Counted from the first letter of the stretch, positions 48,632 through 58,108 are shown. The stretch is 64,000 bases of DNA from Staphylococcus simulans (GCF_002994445.1 NZ_MRZJ01000002.1:248001-312000); one strand, 5' to 3'. Notes: generated by a model not told the origin, from the sequence alone. Numbers and translations: made by a program.

Positions 48632-49269
48632 TTTTTCAGTACTTTATAGGTATTGTGGTTGATTTTGTCTAAAATACCTTCTTGTTCCAGCTGTTTGAAG
48701 GTACGATTCAGAGTTTCCGGCTGCATGCTTAAATAAGTCGCTAAATGTTTTTTAGTCATCGGTAATTTTAATATATTATCTTTAGTTTCAAGTTCAATAT
48801 AAGCCATGAGGCGTTCTTTACTGCTCATCAGTGCGATTTGCGTTGTCATAGATTCTGTCTGATTCAAACGTTTGGCTAAACCTTCAATCATCTTTATACC
48901 GATATCTGGATAATCTTGTATCAGCGCATGGATTGCGGATTGGTCGATGGTACAAACTTGACTGTCTTCTATTGCTTCTGCGTAGGTTTGTGCACTGGAC
49001 ACAGCATCGAATAATGTCAGTTCGCCAGTAAAATCGCTATGATCCAATATGCGTATTAATTGTTCTTCGCCCTCATCAGTAAGTCTGAAAATCCTCACTT
49101 TGCCTGAATGTATGACAAATAATGTATGCACATCATCGCCGGCCATAAAGAGATATTCACCTTTCTTTATGGTATTAGAATGTACTTTTGAAAAGACATG
49201 TTCTAGTGCTGTACGATCCAAATTTTGAAAAATCGGTACTTTACTTACACATAACTGATAGCCTTTCAT
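48628..49269 (-). CDS. Crp/Fnr family transcriptional regulator
   Basis: This 213-residue regulator has an N-terminal cyclic-nucleotide-binding-like beta-roll (about 10-120; KKGEYLFMAGDD, TGELTLFDA), a dimer helix, and a C-terminal winged helix with HLATYLSMQPETLNRTFKQL. The recognition helix E185-T-L-N-R189 fits the ExxxR pattern of Fnr/Crp proteins that read TTGA-type half sites. Only two cysteines are present (C7 and C106), so a four-cysteine Fe-S cluster as in E. coli FNR is unlikely. The start at 49269 follows AAGGAG. Its neighbour and probable target is the metal ATPase downstream. Confidence 0.92.
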   Translation of the reverse strand: MKGYQLCVSKVPIFQNLDRTALEHVFSKVHSNTIKKGEYLFMAGDDVHTLFVIHSGKVRIFRLTDEGEEQLIRILDHSDFTGELTLFDAVSSAQTYAEAIEDSQVCTIDQSAIHALIQDYPDIGIKMIEGLAKRLNQTESMTTQIALMSSKERLMAYIELETKDNILKLPMTKKHLATYLSMQPETLNRTFKQLEQEGILDKINHNTYKVLKN

Positions 49270-49406
49270 AATTATTCGCTCCTTTTTCATCCTTATATTA
49301 AGCATATGCTAATTTTTAAAAAGGGTAAATAACCTTGCTTTTAAGGTAAATGTAACGAATTAGTGAAAAGATCAACAAATTAATTTGAGAAATAGTATGT
49401 TTTTTA

Positions 49407-49457
49407 TTGTCAAAACGCTTTCAGTGTGACATACTTTAAAATAATTAGTATGACACA
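49407..49457 (+). promoter_or_regulatory. ppdK promoter with cre-like site and two CcpN-type boxes
   Basis: The predicted promoter is -35 TTGTCA (49407-49412), 17 bp, -10 CATACT (49430-49435). A near-perfect cre (TCAAAACGCTTTCA, 49410-49423; one deviation from TGWAANCGNTNWCA) lies in the spacer. TGTGACATACT (49425-49435) and, inverted, AGTATGACACA (49447-49457) both fit the B. subtilis CcpN box TRTGHYATAYW as I remember it. Repression on glucose by CcpA and CcpN is the inference. Confidence 0.6.
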
Positions 49458-49486
49458 TTATGAAAAATATACGAGGTGATCTACAA

Positions 49487-52129
49487 ATGACAAAATTAAT
49501 CTATGCATTTGAAGAAGGCAGTCAATCAATGAAGGACCTACTTGGCGGTAAAGGTGCCAACTTAGCTGAAATGATGCGCTTAGGCTTACCTGTACCTGAT
49601 GGATTTACTATCACTACAGAAGCTTGTATAGAATATTTAAAACAAGGTGCTACATTATCAGATGAATTAATAGAGGAATTACATACACAATTAGCAGCTT
49701 TCTCAGAACGTACTGGGAAATCTTTTTCATCTGACGACAATTTATTGTTAGTTTCCGTACGAAGCGGCGCAAAAATTTCAATGCCAGGTATGATGGATAC
49801 AATTTTAAACTTAGGTTTAAATGATGAAAACGTTGAAAAGCTTGCGAAGAAAACAGACGATGCACGATTTGCATATGACTGTTACCGCCGTTTATTACAA
49901 ATGTTCGGTCAAGTGGTTTATGGAATTTCAATGACAGCGTTCGACCGCTATTTCGATCAATACAAAGCAGAACATGGTTATGAAACAGATGCAGAGATTC
50001 CTGCAGAAGGTTTAAAAACTATCAGTGAACGTTTCAAAGAAATTTATGTAGAAGAAGTCTACAAACCATTCCCTCAAGAACCGTTAGAACAATTAACAGA
50101 AGCAGTTGAAGCGGTATTCAAATCTTGGGATAACGACCGTGCGCGTGTATACCGTGATTTAAACGATATTCCGCATGATATCGGTACAGGTGTCAACGTT
50201 CAAGAAATGGTCTTCGGCAACAGCGGTGAAAAAAGCGGTACAGGTGTTGCATTTACTAGAAACCCTGTAACTGGTGAAAACCACGTCTTCGGCGAGTATT
50301 TATTAAATGCACAAGGTGAAGATGTTGTGGCAGGTATTCGTACACCTAAAGAAATTGATACATTAGCACAACAAATGCCTGATGTTTATCAAGAATTTGT
50401 AGATGTCACTGAAAAATTAGAATTACATTATAAAGATATGCAAGATATCGAGTTTACGATTGAAAACGGTAAACTTTATATTTTACAAACACGTAATGGT
50501 AAACGTACAGCAAGAGCAGCAATGCAAATTGCGGTGGATCTTGTAGACGAAGGGGTTATTACAAAAGACGAGGCGCTGACAAAGGTAGATGTGAAATCAA
50601 TCGATACATTATTGCACCCCGCATTCAAAGCAGAAGCTATTGAAGCAGCAGAAGCAATTTCAGATGCAGGCTTGCCAGCAAGTCCAGGTGCGTCTACAGG
50701 TAAAGTCGTATTCTCAGCTGAAGATGCGAAAGTACAAGCAGAACAAGGCGAAAAAGTAATTTTAATGCGTCCTGAAACATCACCAGAAGATATCGAAGGT
50801 ATGGTCGCAAGTGAAGCAATTGTTACAACACACGGCGGCATGACATCGCACGCAGCTGTAGTTGCTCGCGGTATGGGTAAATGCTGTGTGACAGGATGTT
50901 CAAACTTGAATATTGATACTGAAGGCAAAACAGTAACTTATCATGGTCAAACATTGCATGAAGGCGATGTGATTTCTGTAGATGGTTCTACAGGTAATAT
51001 TTATCTTGGCGAAATTGAAAAGACAGATGCTGAGCATAGTGAAGCGTTCGATCGTTTCATGCAATGGGCACAAGATGCTGCGCGCATGAATGTACGTATG
51101 AATGCAGAAACACCTCAAGATATTACATCTGGCTATAAATTCGACGCTGCAGGTATCGGTCTTGTAAGAACTGAGCATATGTTCTTTGGTGCAGAGCGTT
51201 TAGTACAAATGCGCCGCTTTATCTTAGCTGCATCTCAAGAAGAGCGCATTGAAGCATTGAATGAAATCCGTAAATATCAAATTGAAGATTTCGAACAGAT
51301 CTTCAGATTATCAAACGGCAGACCAACGATTGTACGTTTGCTGGATCCGCCATTGCATGAATTCCTTCCTAAATCAGAAGATGAAATTCAAATGGTGTCA
51401 CAACAATTAAACGTCGAAAAAGATGTTTTAAGAAAACGTATTACAGACTTGCATGAAACTAACCCGATGCTCGGTCACCGCGGCTGTCGTTTAGCTGTCA
51501 CTTATCCGGAACTTGCGGAAATGCAGACGGAAGCTATAATCGGAAGTGTACTGAAATTAAAAGAAGAGGGTATCGAAAGCGAACCGGAAATCATGGTACC
51601 GCTTGTTTCAACAGCAGAAGAATTTAAAACATTGAAATCAACAATTCAAATGACTGCAGAAAGCATGTTGGAAGCAGCAGGTGTCTCTATCGATTACTTA
51701 ATCGGTACAATGATTGAAACACCGCGTGCATGTCTGATTGCAGGAGAACTTGCAAAAGAATCAGAGTTCTTCAGTTTCGGTACAAATGATTTAACACAAT
51801 TAACGTTTGGATTCTCTCGTGATGACGCGGGTAAATTCATCGGTGAATATATTAATAGAGGCTTGCTTGCAGTTGATCCGTTCCAAACATTAGATGTTGA
51901 CGGTGTAGGACAACTCATTAAAACAGCAGTAGAACAAGCAAAAGCAACAAATCCAGAGATTAAAATCGGGGTTTGCGGCGAATTAGGCGGTGATCCTAAA
52001 TCGATTCATTACTTCAATGACTTAGCGATTGATTACGTTTCATGCTCTCCATTCAGAGTTCCAGGTGCTATGTTAGCTGCTGCACAAAGCCATGTAGAAA
52101 GCGAGAGAGTGGTCGGTGCAAAACAATAA
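49487..52129 (+). CDS. ppdK: Pyruvate, phosphate dikinase
   Basis: PPDK interconverts pyruvate + ATP + Pi with phosphoenolpyruvate + AMP + PPi in the cytosol, supporting gluconeogenesis. The 880-residue protein has the N-terminal ATP-grasp domain (to about 340), a central swivelling domain with the phospho-histidine H455 in TTHGGMTSHAAV, and a C-terminal TIM barrel with SFGTNDLTQ and GVCGELGGD. T453, two residues before H455, is the site targeted by the regulatory kinase encoded next. I chose the start at 49487 (GAGGTGAT upstream); an in-frame ATG at 49460 lies only about 18 nt after the predicted transcription start and has no ribosome site. Confidence 0.97.
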   Translation: MTKLIYAFEEGSQSMKDLLGGKGANLAEMMRLGLPVPDGFTITTEACIEYLKQGATLSDELIEELHTQLAAFSERTGKSFSSDDNLLLVSVRSGAKISMPGMMDTILNLGLNDENVEKLAKKTDDARFAYDCYRRLLQMFGQVVYGISMTAFDRYFDQYKAEHGYETDAEIPAEGLKTISERFKEIYVEEVYKPFPQEPLEQLTEAVEAVFKSWDNDRARVYRDLNDIPHDIGTGVNVQEMVFGNSGEKSGTGVAFTRNPVTGENHVFGEYLLNAQGEDVVAGIRTPKEIDTLAQQMPDVYQEFVDVTEKLELHYKDMQDIEFTIENGKLYILQTRNGKRTARAAMQIAVDLVDEGVITKDEALTKVDVKSIDTLLHPAFKAEAIEAAEAISDAGLPASPGASTGKVVFSAEDAKVQAEQGEKVILMRPETSPEDIEGMVASEAIVTTHGGMTSHAAVVARGMGKCCVTGCSNLNIDTEGKTVTYHGQTLHEGDVISVDGSTGNIYLGEIEKTDAEHSEAFDRFMQWAQDAARMNVRMNAETPQDITSGYKFDAAGIGLVRTEHMFFGAERLVQMRRFILAASQEERIEALNEIRKYQIEDFEQIFRLSNGRPTIVRLLDPPLHEFLPKSEDEIQMVSQQLNVEKDVLRKRITDLHETNPMLGHRGCRLAVTYPELAEMQTEAIIGSVLKLKEEGIESEPEIMVPLVSTAEEFKTLKSTIQMTAESMLEAAGVSIDYLIGTMIETPRACLIAGELAKESEFFSFGTNDLTQLTFGFSRDDAGKFIGEYINRGLLAVDPFQTLDVDGVGQLIKTAVEQAKATNPEIKIGVCGELGGDPKSIHYFNDLAIDYVSCSPFRVPGAMLAAAQSHVESERVVGAKQ

Positions 52130-52931
52130 AGAACATTTAGCTTTATATGTCGTATCAGATTCTATCGGAGAAACTGCACAACGTATGATTCATGCGACTT
52201 TGACGCAGTTTCCCGGTTTAGAAGAAAGTGCGGAAATAAAAAAGTTTCCATTCATTAAAAATGAAGAAGAATTTTTAACCATTTTAAAATTGGCGAAACA
52301 ACGTGATGCAATCGTTGTCACAACACTTGTGAGTCCGAAGTTTAATAAAATCGGACGCACATATGCTGAAGAGGAAGGTATTCCTTATATAGATTACATG
52401 ACAGATTTATTGCGTTTGATTGAAGAAAAGACACAAACGCATGCAGTGAGAGAAAGCGGTGCATTACGCAAAATGGACCAGCATTATTTCCAACGTATCG
52501 AAGCGATGGAATTCTCAGTGAAATATGATGACGGCAAAGTGTTTGACGGCATCGAAGATGCAGATGCGGTGATTTTAGGAGTATCCCGAACATCTAAAAC
52601 ACCACTCAGTATGTATCTAGCCAATAAAGGTTATAAAATTGCTAACATTCCATTAGTACCTGAAGCACCTATCCCAGAAGAGGTGTTCAGCAAGAAAATG
52701 CTGGTATTTGGTTTAACCGCAAGTCCCGATTATATTATGAATATCCGTACACAACGCATCCGTGTACTGGGTATGAAAGGTTCAGCCAATTACAACAGCT
52801 TACAAAGAATCAAACAAGAATTAAGTTATGCAGAAGAAGTATTCGATAAATTTAATGCCACAGTCATTAATACAGAATACAAGTCCATTGAAGAATCTGC
52901 ATTTTACATTGAAAAATATTTAAACAAATAG
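52116..52931 (+). CDS. PPDK regulatory protein (bifunctional kinase/pyrophosphorylase, DUF299)
   Basis: This enzyme inactivates PPDK by ADP-dependent phosphorylation of the threonine near the catalytic histidine, and reactivates it by Pi-dependent removal. The 271-residue protein has the N-terminal VVSDSIGETA motif (12-21) and the P-loop GVSRTSKTPLS (155-165), both typical of the DUF299 family (YqfL in B. subtilis). It starts at a GTG 14 bp inside the end of ppdK, so the pair is translationally coupled. A terminator follows. Confidence 0.95.
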   Translation: MQNNKEHLALYVVSDSIGETAQRMIHATLTQFPGLEESAEIKKFPFIKNEEEFLTILKLAKQRDAIVVTTLVSPKFNKIGRTYAEEEGIPYIDYMTDLLRLIEEKTQTHAVRESGALRKMDQHYFQRIEAMEFSVKYDDGKVFDGIEDADAVILGVSRTSKTPLSMYLANKGYKIANIPLVPEAPIPEEVFSKKMLVFGLTASPDYIMNIRTQRIRVLGMKGSANYNSLQRIKQELSYAEEVFDKFNATVINTEYKSIEESAFYIEKYLNK

Positions 52932-52994
52932 TCATTCATCCATCCATAACTATAATAGAAAATTCCATAATAACTTCTCACAAATATAAACTTG

Positions 52995-53030
52995 AAGCCG
53001 CAGCTGTCTCCATTTAGTTGCGGCTTTTAA
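52995..53030 (+). terminator. Terminator after the ppdK operon
   Basis: AAGCCGCA (52995-53002) pairs with TGCGGCTT (53019-53026), followed by TTAAAA. Confidence 0.7.
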
Positions 53031-53092
53031 AATTGAAATCATTTATAAGCGTGCTTTTTCAAGAAAATTGAATTTTTCTATTCATATTTTTA

Positions 53093-53121
53093 TTGCGGGA
53101 AATTCCAGAAACCACTATACT
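53093..53121 (+). promoter_or_regulatory. Predicted promoter of the DUF915 hydrolase gene
   Basis: The elements are -35 TTGCGG (53093-53098), a 17-bp spacer and -10 TATACT (53116-53121), about 50 nt before the start codon. Confidence 0.6.
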
Positions 53122-53172
53122 TAAGTGAAAATATACAACCACCAAGAAGACACAAAGTTAGGGGATAGAGAG

Positions 53173-54048
53173 ATGGAGAAACAAAATCAACCTGATGCCA
53201 AGACAATAAGGTTAATTGCGATTATCGCAGTGGCTTTGGGCGTACTTGGAATTATTAAATATATCTGGACTGAACATAGTCAGAATAATCCGATAGATCA
53301 AGGTAATAAAATCGCAACACCGACTTTATTTATGCATGGTTATGGCGGCAGTGTAAATTCCGAACGCTACTTTGCACAGCAAGCCAAGAAAGAAGGTTAC
53401 GCAAAAGACGCTGTGGTTGCGACAGTAGGTTCGAACGGTCACGTTACTTTAAAAGGGAAGATTGAAGCTGATGACAAACATCCGATTGTCTTAGTGAACT
53501 TAAAAGACAATAAGAACAGTGATATGAAGCTGAATGCTTTATGGATTAAAAATGTCTTAGAAGCTTTGAAACAAGACTATCAATTCAAGCAATACAATAT
53601 TGTCACTCATTCAATGAGTAATCTGTCGTTTGCGAATTACATGCTCAAATACGGGAACAATGCAGATTTGCCTGAGTTAAACAAACAAGTCAATATCGCT
53701 GGTACATTCAATGGTATTATCGGTATCAATGATGAACCGGGAAAAGTGACAGTAGATGACAACGGCAAGCCTGATCAAATGACAGATGGTTATCTAGATT
53801 TATTGAATTTGAAAAAGGTTGCGGCTTATGAAAAAGTATCGATTTTAAACATTTACGGTGATATCGGTGATGGTTCAAATAGCGATGGCCGTGTGACGAA
53901 TGCTTCTTCAAAATCATTAAAATATATAATGAATCATCATGCGAAAAGCTATCAGGAACACTTGATTAAAGGCAAACAAGGACAGCATAGCCAATTGCAT
54001 GAAAGCAAAGAAGTAGCAGATCATATATTCAAATTCTTATGGAAATAA
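53173..54048 (+). CDS. Alpha/beta hydrolase, DUF915 family, membrane-anchored
   Basis: This 291-residue hydrolase has an uncleaved-looking N-terminal membrane segment (about residues 13-32, LIAIIAVALGVLGIIKYIW), so the catalytic part probably faces outward. The oxyanion region is FMHGYGGS and the nucleophile elbow VTHSMSN has Ser in place of the usual second Gly. A catalytic aspartate in YGDIGDG and a late histidine (GQHSQLHES) are visible. Staphylococci carry several such lipase/esterase-like proteins. I chose the start at 53173 (AGGGGATAGAGAG upstream). The substrate is unknown. Confidence 0.85.
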   Translation: MEKQNQPDAKTIRLIAIIAVALGVLGIIKYIWTEHSQNNPIDQGNKIATPTLFMHGYGGSVNSERYFAQQAKKEGYAKDAVVATVGSNGHVTLKGKIEADDKHPIVLVNLKDNKNSDMKLNALWIKNVLEALKQDYQFKQYNIVTHSMSNLSFANYMLKYGNNADLPELNKQVNIAGTFNGIIGINDEPGKVTVDDNGKPDQMTDGYLDLLNLKKVAAYEKVSILNIYGDIGDGSNSDGRVTNASSKSLKYIMNHHAKSYQEHLIKGKQGQHSQLHESKEVADHIFKFLWK

Positions 54049-54120
54049 GTGCAAAGGTTAGAAAAAATACAAATAGGCAATATAATAAATAGAAGTATTA
54101 GAATAAATGAGGTGTAAAAC

Positions 54121-55134
54121 ATGAAAGCAATAGGTGCAGATAAAGCCTTTGAATTATCAGAAGGCAACTTATTTTATGAATTCGACAAAGAAAAACCTGT
54201 TCCTAAAGACAGAGAGTTATTAGTTAATATTAAGGCTATCAGTGTCAACCCGATAGATACGAAACAACGCAAGCGACCTATCGAAAATCCGCCGAGAATT
54301 TTAGGCTATGACGCAGTAGGTGTGGTAGAAGCAACAGGTCCTAATTGCGAACTGTTTAAGACGGGCGATGAAGTGTTTTATTCCGGCTCGTTATTATTTG
54401 ATGGGTCAAATGCGGAGTATCAAGTGATGGATGAACGCTATGCGGCAGCAAAACCTAGCAATGTGTCATACAATGAAGCAGCAAGCTTCCCATTAACTTC
54501 TATTACAGCATATGAAGTGCTCTTTGATATTTTCAATATTTCTTCAAACCCTGATAACAACAAAGGCAAAACATTATTGATTATTAATGGTGCAGGCGGT
54601 GTCGGCAGTATTGCGACACAAATTGCTAAAGCATATGGTCTTAAAGTGATTACTACCGCAGGCAGAGAAGAAACAACAGAATGGTCAAAACAAATGGGTG
54701 CAGACTTAGTCATTAATTACAAAGAAGATTTAAAAGCACAGTTGGATGCTAATGGTGTCAAAGAGATTGATTTTATCTTCTGTACTTTTAATACAGATAT
54801 GTATTATAAAACAATGATTGATTTAGTCAAACCAAGAGGCATTTTAGCAACAATCGTCGCATTTAATGAAAATCAAGACTTGAACTTGCTTAAAGGCAAA
54901 AGCTTAACATTTGCGCATGAAAATATGTTTGCACGTTCTATCAATGATACAGATATTATTCAATATCACCGTTATTTGACAGATGTGTCTAAAAAGGTAG
55001 AAGCGGGTGTCTACCAGCCGACAGTCACAAAAGTTGTTGATCAGCTGACACCAGAGACGCTTTATGAAGCACATCAATCTTTAGAACAACATAAGATTAA
55101 TGGTAAATTAGTATTCAATTTAGAAAATAAATAA
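54121..55134 (+). CDS. Zinc-type alcohol dehydrogenase-like protein / quinone oxidoreductase (copy 1)
   Basis: This medium-chain dehydrogenase/reductase has 337 residues. The N-terminal GroES-like domain contains [14 protein letters not shown] (about 60-73), and the Rossmann domain has [15 protein letters not shown] (156-170). The cysteine/histidine ligands of true zinc alcohol dehydrogenases are absent, so it is a zinc-free quinone or enone reductase despite the usual name. A close paralogue follows 136 bp downstream. The ATG has a GAGGTG site. It corresponds in position to a gene next to opuD2 in S. aureus. Confidence 0.9.
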   Translation: MKAIGADKAFELSEGNLFYEFDKEKPVPKDRELLVNIKAISVNPIDTKQRKRPIENPPRILGYDAVGVVEATGPNCELFKTGDEVFYSGSLLFDGSNAEYQVMDERYAAAKPSNVSYNEAASFPLTSITAYEVLFDIFNISSNPDNNKGKTLLIINGAGGVGSIATQIAKAYGLKVITTAGREETTEWSKQMGADLVINYKEDLKAQLDANGVKEIDFIFCTFNTDMYYKTMIDLVKPRGILATIVAFNENQDLNLLKGKSLTFAHENMFARSINDTDIIQYHRYLTDVSKKVEAGVYQPTVTKVVDQLTPETLYEAHQSLEQHKINGKLVFNLENK

Positions 55135-55143
55135 TGAATAGAG

Positions 55144-55187
55144 ACATCAGAAACAGTTGGAAATACTGTTTTCTGGTGTTTTTTTAA
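55144..55187 (+). terminator. Terminator after ADH-like copy 1
   Basis: ACATCAGAAACAGT pairs with ACTGTTTTCTGGTGT (one bulge and a wobble), followed by seven T. Confidence 0.8.
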
Positions 55188-55270
55188 AATTGTATCAAAG
55201 CTAAACAATTGCTTAATCTTCAACTAAGTTCTATGATGAGGCAACAATCACAAATAAAGGAAGTGTTCAT

Positions 55271-56284
55271 ATGAAAGCGATTGGTGCAGATCGCAGTTTT
55301 GAATTATCAGAAGGTAATTTGTTTTATGAATTTGATAAAGAAGTACCGACGCCTAAAGGTAATGAAATTTTAGTGAAAGTCAAAGCTATTAGTGTGAATC
55401 CTGTCGATACAAAAATCAGAAAATCACCAGTAGAAAAAGCACCAAGAATTTTAGGTTATGATGCTGCAGGTGTGGTAGAGGCAGTCGGACCTAAAAGCGA
55501 ATTGTTTAATGTCGGTGATGAAGTATTTTATTCCGGTTCAAGTTTCTATGACGGTTCAAATGAACAATATCAAGTGATGGACGAGCGTGTGGTTGGAAAG
55601 AAACCAAATAATGTTTCATACAGCGAAGCAGCGAGTCTGCCTTTAACAGCATTAACAGCTTATGAAGTGTTGTTTGATGTCTTCGGCATTTCTTCAAACC
55701 CTGATAATAATAAAGGCAAATCTATTTTGATTATAAATGGTGCTGGCGGTGTCGGCAGTATTGCGACACAAATCGCAAAAGTCTATGGTCTTCATGTTGT
55801 AACAACAGCAGGCAGACAAGAAACAAAAGAATGGTCTGAATCTATGGGCGCTGATATTGTCTTAAATTATAAAGAAGATTTAAAAGATCAATTAGCTGAC
55901 CATCAAATCCAATACTTTGACTACATCTTCTGTACGCATGATACAGACGAGTATTATGACCTCATGATTGACTTAATCAAACCAAGAGGACATATTACAA
56001 CGATTGTAGCTTTCAAAGAGAAACAAGATTTGAATTTATTAAAAGGCAAAAGCCTGACATTCACACATGACTATATGTTCGGAAGATTAGACTATGGTGT
56101 GGATGAAATTCAGTACCACCGCTATTTAACGGACTTATCCCAAAAAGTAGAGGCAGGCAGTTATCAACCAACGATGACAAAAGAAGTGAAGGGTTTAACA
56201 TCAGAAACATTGTTTGAAGCACATCAATTATTAGAAAGCCAATCTATGATTGGAAAATTAGTTATTAATATGGAAAATGAATAA
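55271..56284 (+). CDS. Zinc-type alcohol dehydrogenase-like protein / quinone oxidoreductase (copy 2)
   Basis: This paralogue of the preceding gene has the same 337-residue length and most positions identical by eye, for example [31 protein letters not shown] and [14 protein letters not shown]. Differences cluster in the substrate side (for example [13 protein letters not shown] against [13 protein letters not shown]) and the C-terminal third. It has its own ribosome site (AAGGAAG) and the copies are separated by a terminator, so they are separately transcribed. It is probably an old tandem duplication with divergence of substrate or control. Confidence 0.9.
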   Translation: MKAIGADRSFELSEGNLFYEFDKEVPTPKGNEILVKVKAISVNPVDTKIRKSPVEKAPRILGYDAAGVVEAVGPKSELFNVGDEVFYSGSSFYDGSNEQYQVMDERVVGKKPNNVSYSEAASLPLTALTAYEVLFDVFGISSNPDNNKGKSILIINGAGGVGSIATQIAKVYGLHVVTTAGRQETKEWSESMGADIVLNYKEDLKDQLADHQIQYFDYIFCTHDTDEYYDLMIDLIKPRGHITTIVAFKEKQDLNLLKGKSLTFTHDYMFGRLDYGVDEIQYHRYLTDLSQKVEAGSYQPTMTKEVKGLTSETLFEAHQLLESQSMIGKLVINMENE

Positions 56285-56294
56285 GATTAGGTTA

Positions 56295-56326
56295 TGCACT
56301 GAGGTAAACACTTCAGTGCTTTTTTC
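56295..56326 (+). terminator. Terminator after ADH-like copy 2
   Basis: GCACTGA (56296-56302) pairs with TCAGTGC (56313-56319), followed by a T-run. Confidence 0.8.
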
Positions 56327-56376
56327 TTAAAAAAAGTAATGCACAACCCAGTATAATACCGCAAAAAATAATAAAG

Positions 56377-56400
56377 GTTAAAAAGCGCCATATCGGGTAA
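56377..56400 (+). promoter_or_regulatory. Possible sigma-B promoter of opuD2
   Basis: GTTAAA (56377-56382), a 12-bp spacer and GGGTAA (56395-56400) approximate the sigma-B elements GTTTAA and GGGTAT, about 40 nt before the start codon. Confidence 0.4.
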
Positions 56401-56436
56401 TGACATCATATCAACGTTTAGAAGGGATTTAGGTTT

Positions 56437-57999
56437 ATGAAAGTCAATAAGATGACCAAAGTGTTTTGGTTTGCGCTTACGATATGCACGCTATTTGTGA
56501 TTTTCGGCGCAATTTTCCCAAAACACCTTGAGACAGGGACACAACAAATTACAACTTTCATCGCAAAATATTTCACTTGGTATTATCTGATTTTATTATT
56601 AGTGATTTTGATTGTTTGTATTTATTTGTTGTTCTCACGTTATTCTAGTATCACTTTAGGTGAGGAAGGAGAAGATCCTGAGTTTTCACTGCAATCTTGG
56701 TTTGCGATGCTGTTTAGTGCAGGTATGGGAATTGGTTTAGTATTCTGGACAACAGCAGAACCTATCAGCCATGCTTATACACAAACTCCGTTACATAAAG
56801 CAGGGACGCAAGCAGCCATTGATGATGCGATGCAGTTCGCATTCTTCCACTGGGGTGTGCATGCTTGGGCAGTATACGGTATTGTCGCATTAGTCTTTGC
56901 CTATTTCAGTTTCCATAGGGGCTATGCAGGATTAGTCAGTGCAACATTAGTGCCGTTATTCGGCGAAAAGCGCATGCGCGGTCCTATCGGCGGAATGATT
57001 GACGTACTTGCGATTATTGCGACGGTAACCGGTGTAGCTGCAACTTTAGGATTCGGTGCATTGCAGATTAATGAAGGGCTGCACTATTTATTCAAACTGC
57101 CGTCTAACTTTGGAATGCAAGTTGTCATTGTAGTAATTTCGACAATCTTATTCACATGGAGTGCTTGGTCAGGGATTGATAAAGGGATTAAAACACTCAG
57201 CAATATCAATATGGTATTAGCATTTATCGTATTGATTGTCTTGTTTGCGGTCGGACCAACATTATTCACATTGAATAACTTTACGAACTCATTAGGGAAT
57301 TATATTTTCAATTTCTTCGGTATGAGTTTGCGTATTCCGCAAAATGGCGGCGACAAATTCCAATGGATGCAGAACTGGACAGTATTCTATTGGGCATGGT
57401 GGATTTCATGGGCACCATTCGTCGGTATTTTTATTGCCCGTGTTTCACGCGGCCGTACAATTAAAGAATTTATTTTAGGTGTATTATTTGTGCCGGCATT
57501 AGTATGTTTCTTCTTCTTTGCGGTATTCGGTTCAGCTGCGATTTATTTACAGAAAAATGGTATTGCAGATATTGCAAAAGAGGCAACTGAAACAGCTACA
57601 TTTGCGACACTGCAGCATTATCCTTTAGGTTTCATTTTAAGTTTAGTGTCGTTAGCAGTCATTATGATTTTCTTCGTCACATCAGCTGACTCAGCGACTT
57701 ATGTATTAGGTATGCTGAGTTCAAAAGGCAGCATCAGTCCTTCATCTTCAGTCAAAGTTTCATGGGGTGTGATTTTAGCCTTGTTCGCATTGATCATGAT
57801 TTATACAGGAGGAACACAAGCGATTCAAAACTTATTGATTATCGCTGCATTGCCTTTCTCCGTTGTCATTATTTTCATGATGTGGTCGCTGTTTATAGCG
57901 TTAGGCGAAGAAAAACCGAGGTATCACACGGCAAATCATAAACAGCGTAAAGTGCTGTCTAAAAAGCATAACCGCAATATTTCAGAGTCAGATTCTTAA
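56437..57999 (+). CDS. opuD2: BCCT family glycine betaine transporter
   Basis: This sodium-coupled importer of betaine-type compatible solutes, used under osmotic stress, has 520 residues and twelve helices. The BCCT signature region in helix 8 is AWWISWAPFVGIFIARVSRGRT (residues about 313-334), with the tryptophan box of the substrate site; the glycine-rich helix 3 segment reads FSAGMGIGLVFW. Hydrophilic N- and C-terminal tails are short. Its place before amaP-asp23 matches opuD2 of S. aureus. A possible sigma-B promoter precedes it and a terminator follows. Confidence 0.92.
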   Translation: MKVNKMTKVFWFALTICTLFVIFGAIFPKHLETGTQQITTFIAKYFTWYYLILLLVILIVCIYLLFSRYSSITLGEEGEDPEFSLQSWFAMLFSAGMGIGLVFWTTAEPISHAYTQTPLHKAGTQAAIDDAMQFAFFHWGVHAWAVYGIVALVFAYFSFHRGYAGLVSATLVPLFGEKRMRGPIGGMIDVLAIIATVTGVAATLGFGALQINEGLHYLFKLPSNFGMQVVIVVISTILFTWSAWSGIDKGIKTLSNINMVLAFIVLIVLFAVGPTLFTLNNFTNSLGNYIFNFFGMSLRIPQNGGDKFQWMQNWTVFYWAWWISWAPFVGIFIARVSRGRTIKEFILGVLFVPALVCFFFFAVFGSAAIYLQKNGIADIAKEATETATFATLQHYPLGFILSLVSLAVIMIFFVTSADSATYVLGMLSSKGSISPSSSVKVSWGVILALFALIMIYTGGTQAIQNLLIIAALPFSVVIIFMMWSLFIALGEEKPRYHTANHKQRKVLSKKHNRNISESDS

Positions 58000-58003
58000 C
58001 TAT

Positions 58004-58060
58004 AAAGCATAAGCTGCTATATACAATACGTCTTGTATATAGAGCTTATGCTTTTTAATT
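58004..58060 (+). terminator. Terminator after opuD2
   Basis: Outer arms AAAGCATAAGCT (58004-58015) and AGCTTATGCTTT (58043-58054) plus an inner TATATACAA/TTGTATATA pair are followed by TT-rich sequence. Confidence 0.85.
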
Positions 58061-58082
58061 TTTAATTGGTTAAATTCAATGT

Positions 58083-58108
58083 GTTTTCCAATTGTTTAGC
58101 AGGGGTAT
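58083..58108 (+). promoter_or_regulatory. Predicted sigma-B promoter of the amaP-asp23 operon
   Basis: GTTTTC (58083-58088), a 14-bp spacer and a perfect GGGTAT (58103-58108). The asp23 operon of S. aureus is a classical sigma-B target, which supports the call. Confidence 0.65.

Noticed and set aside
49301-49310. AGCATATGCT palindrome upstream of the Crp/Fnr gene as an operator
   Set aside because: It may overlap a weak -10 (TATGCT), but it does not resemble an Fnr/Crp site and 10-bp AT-rich palindromes are common.
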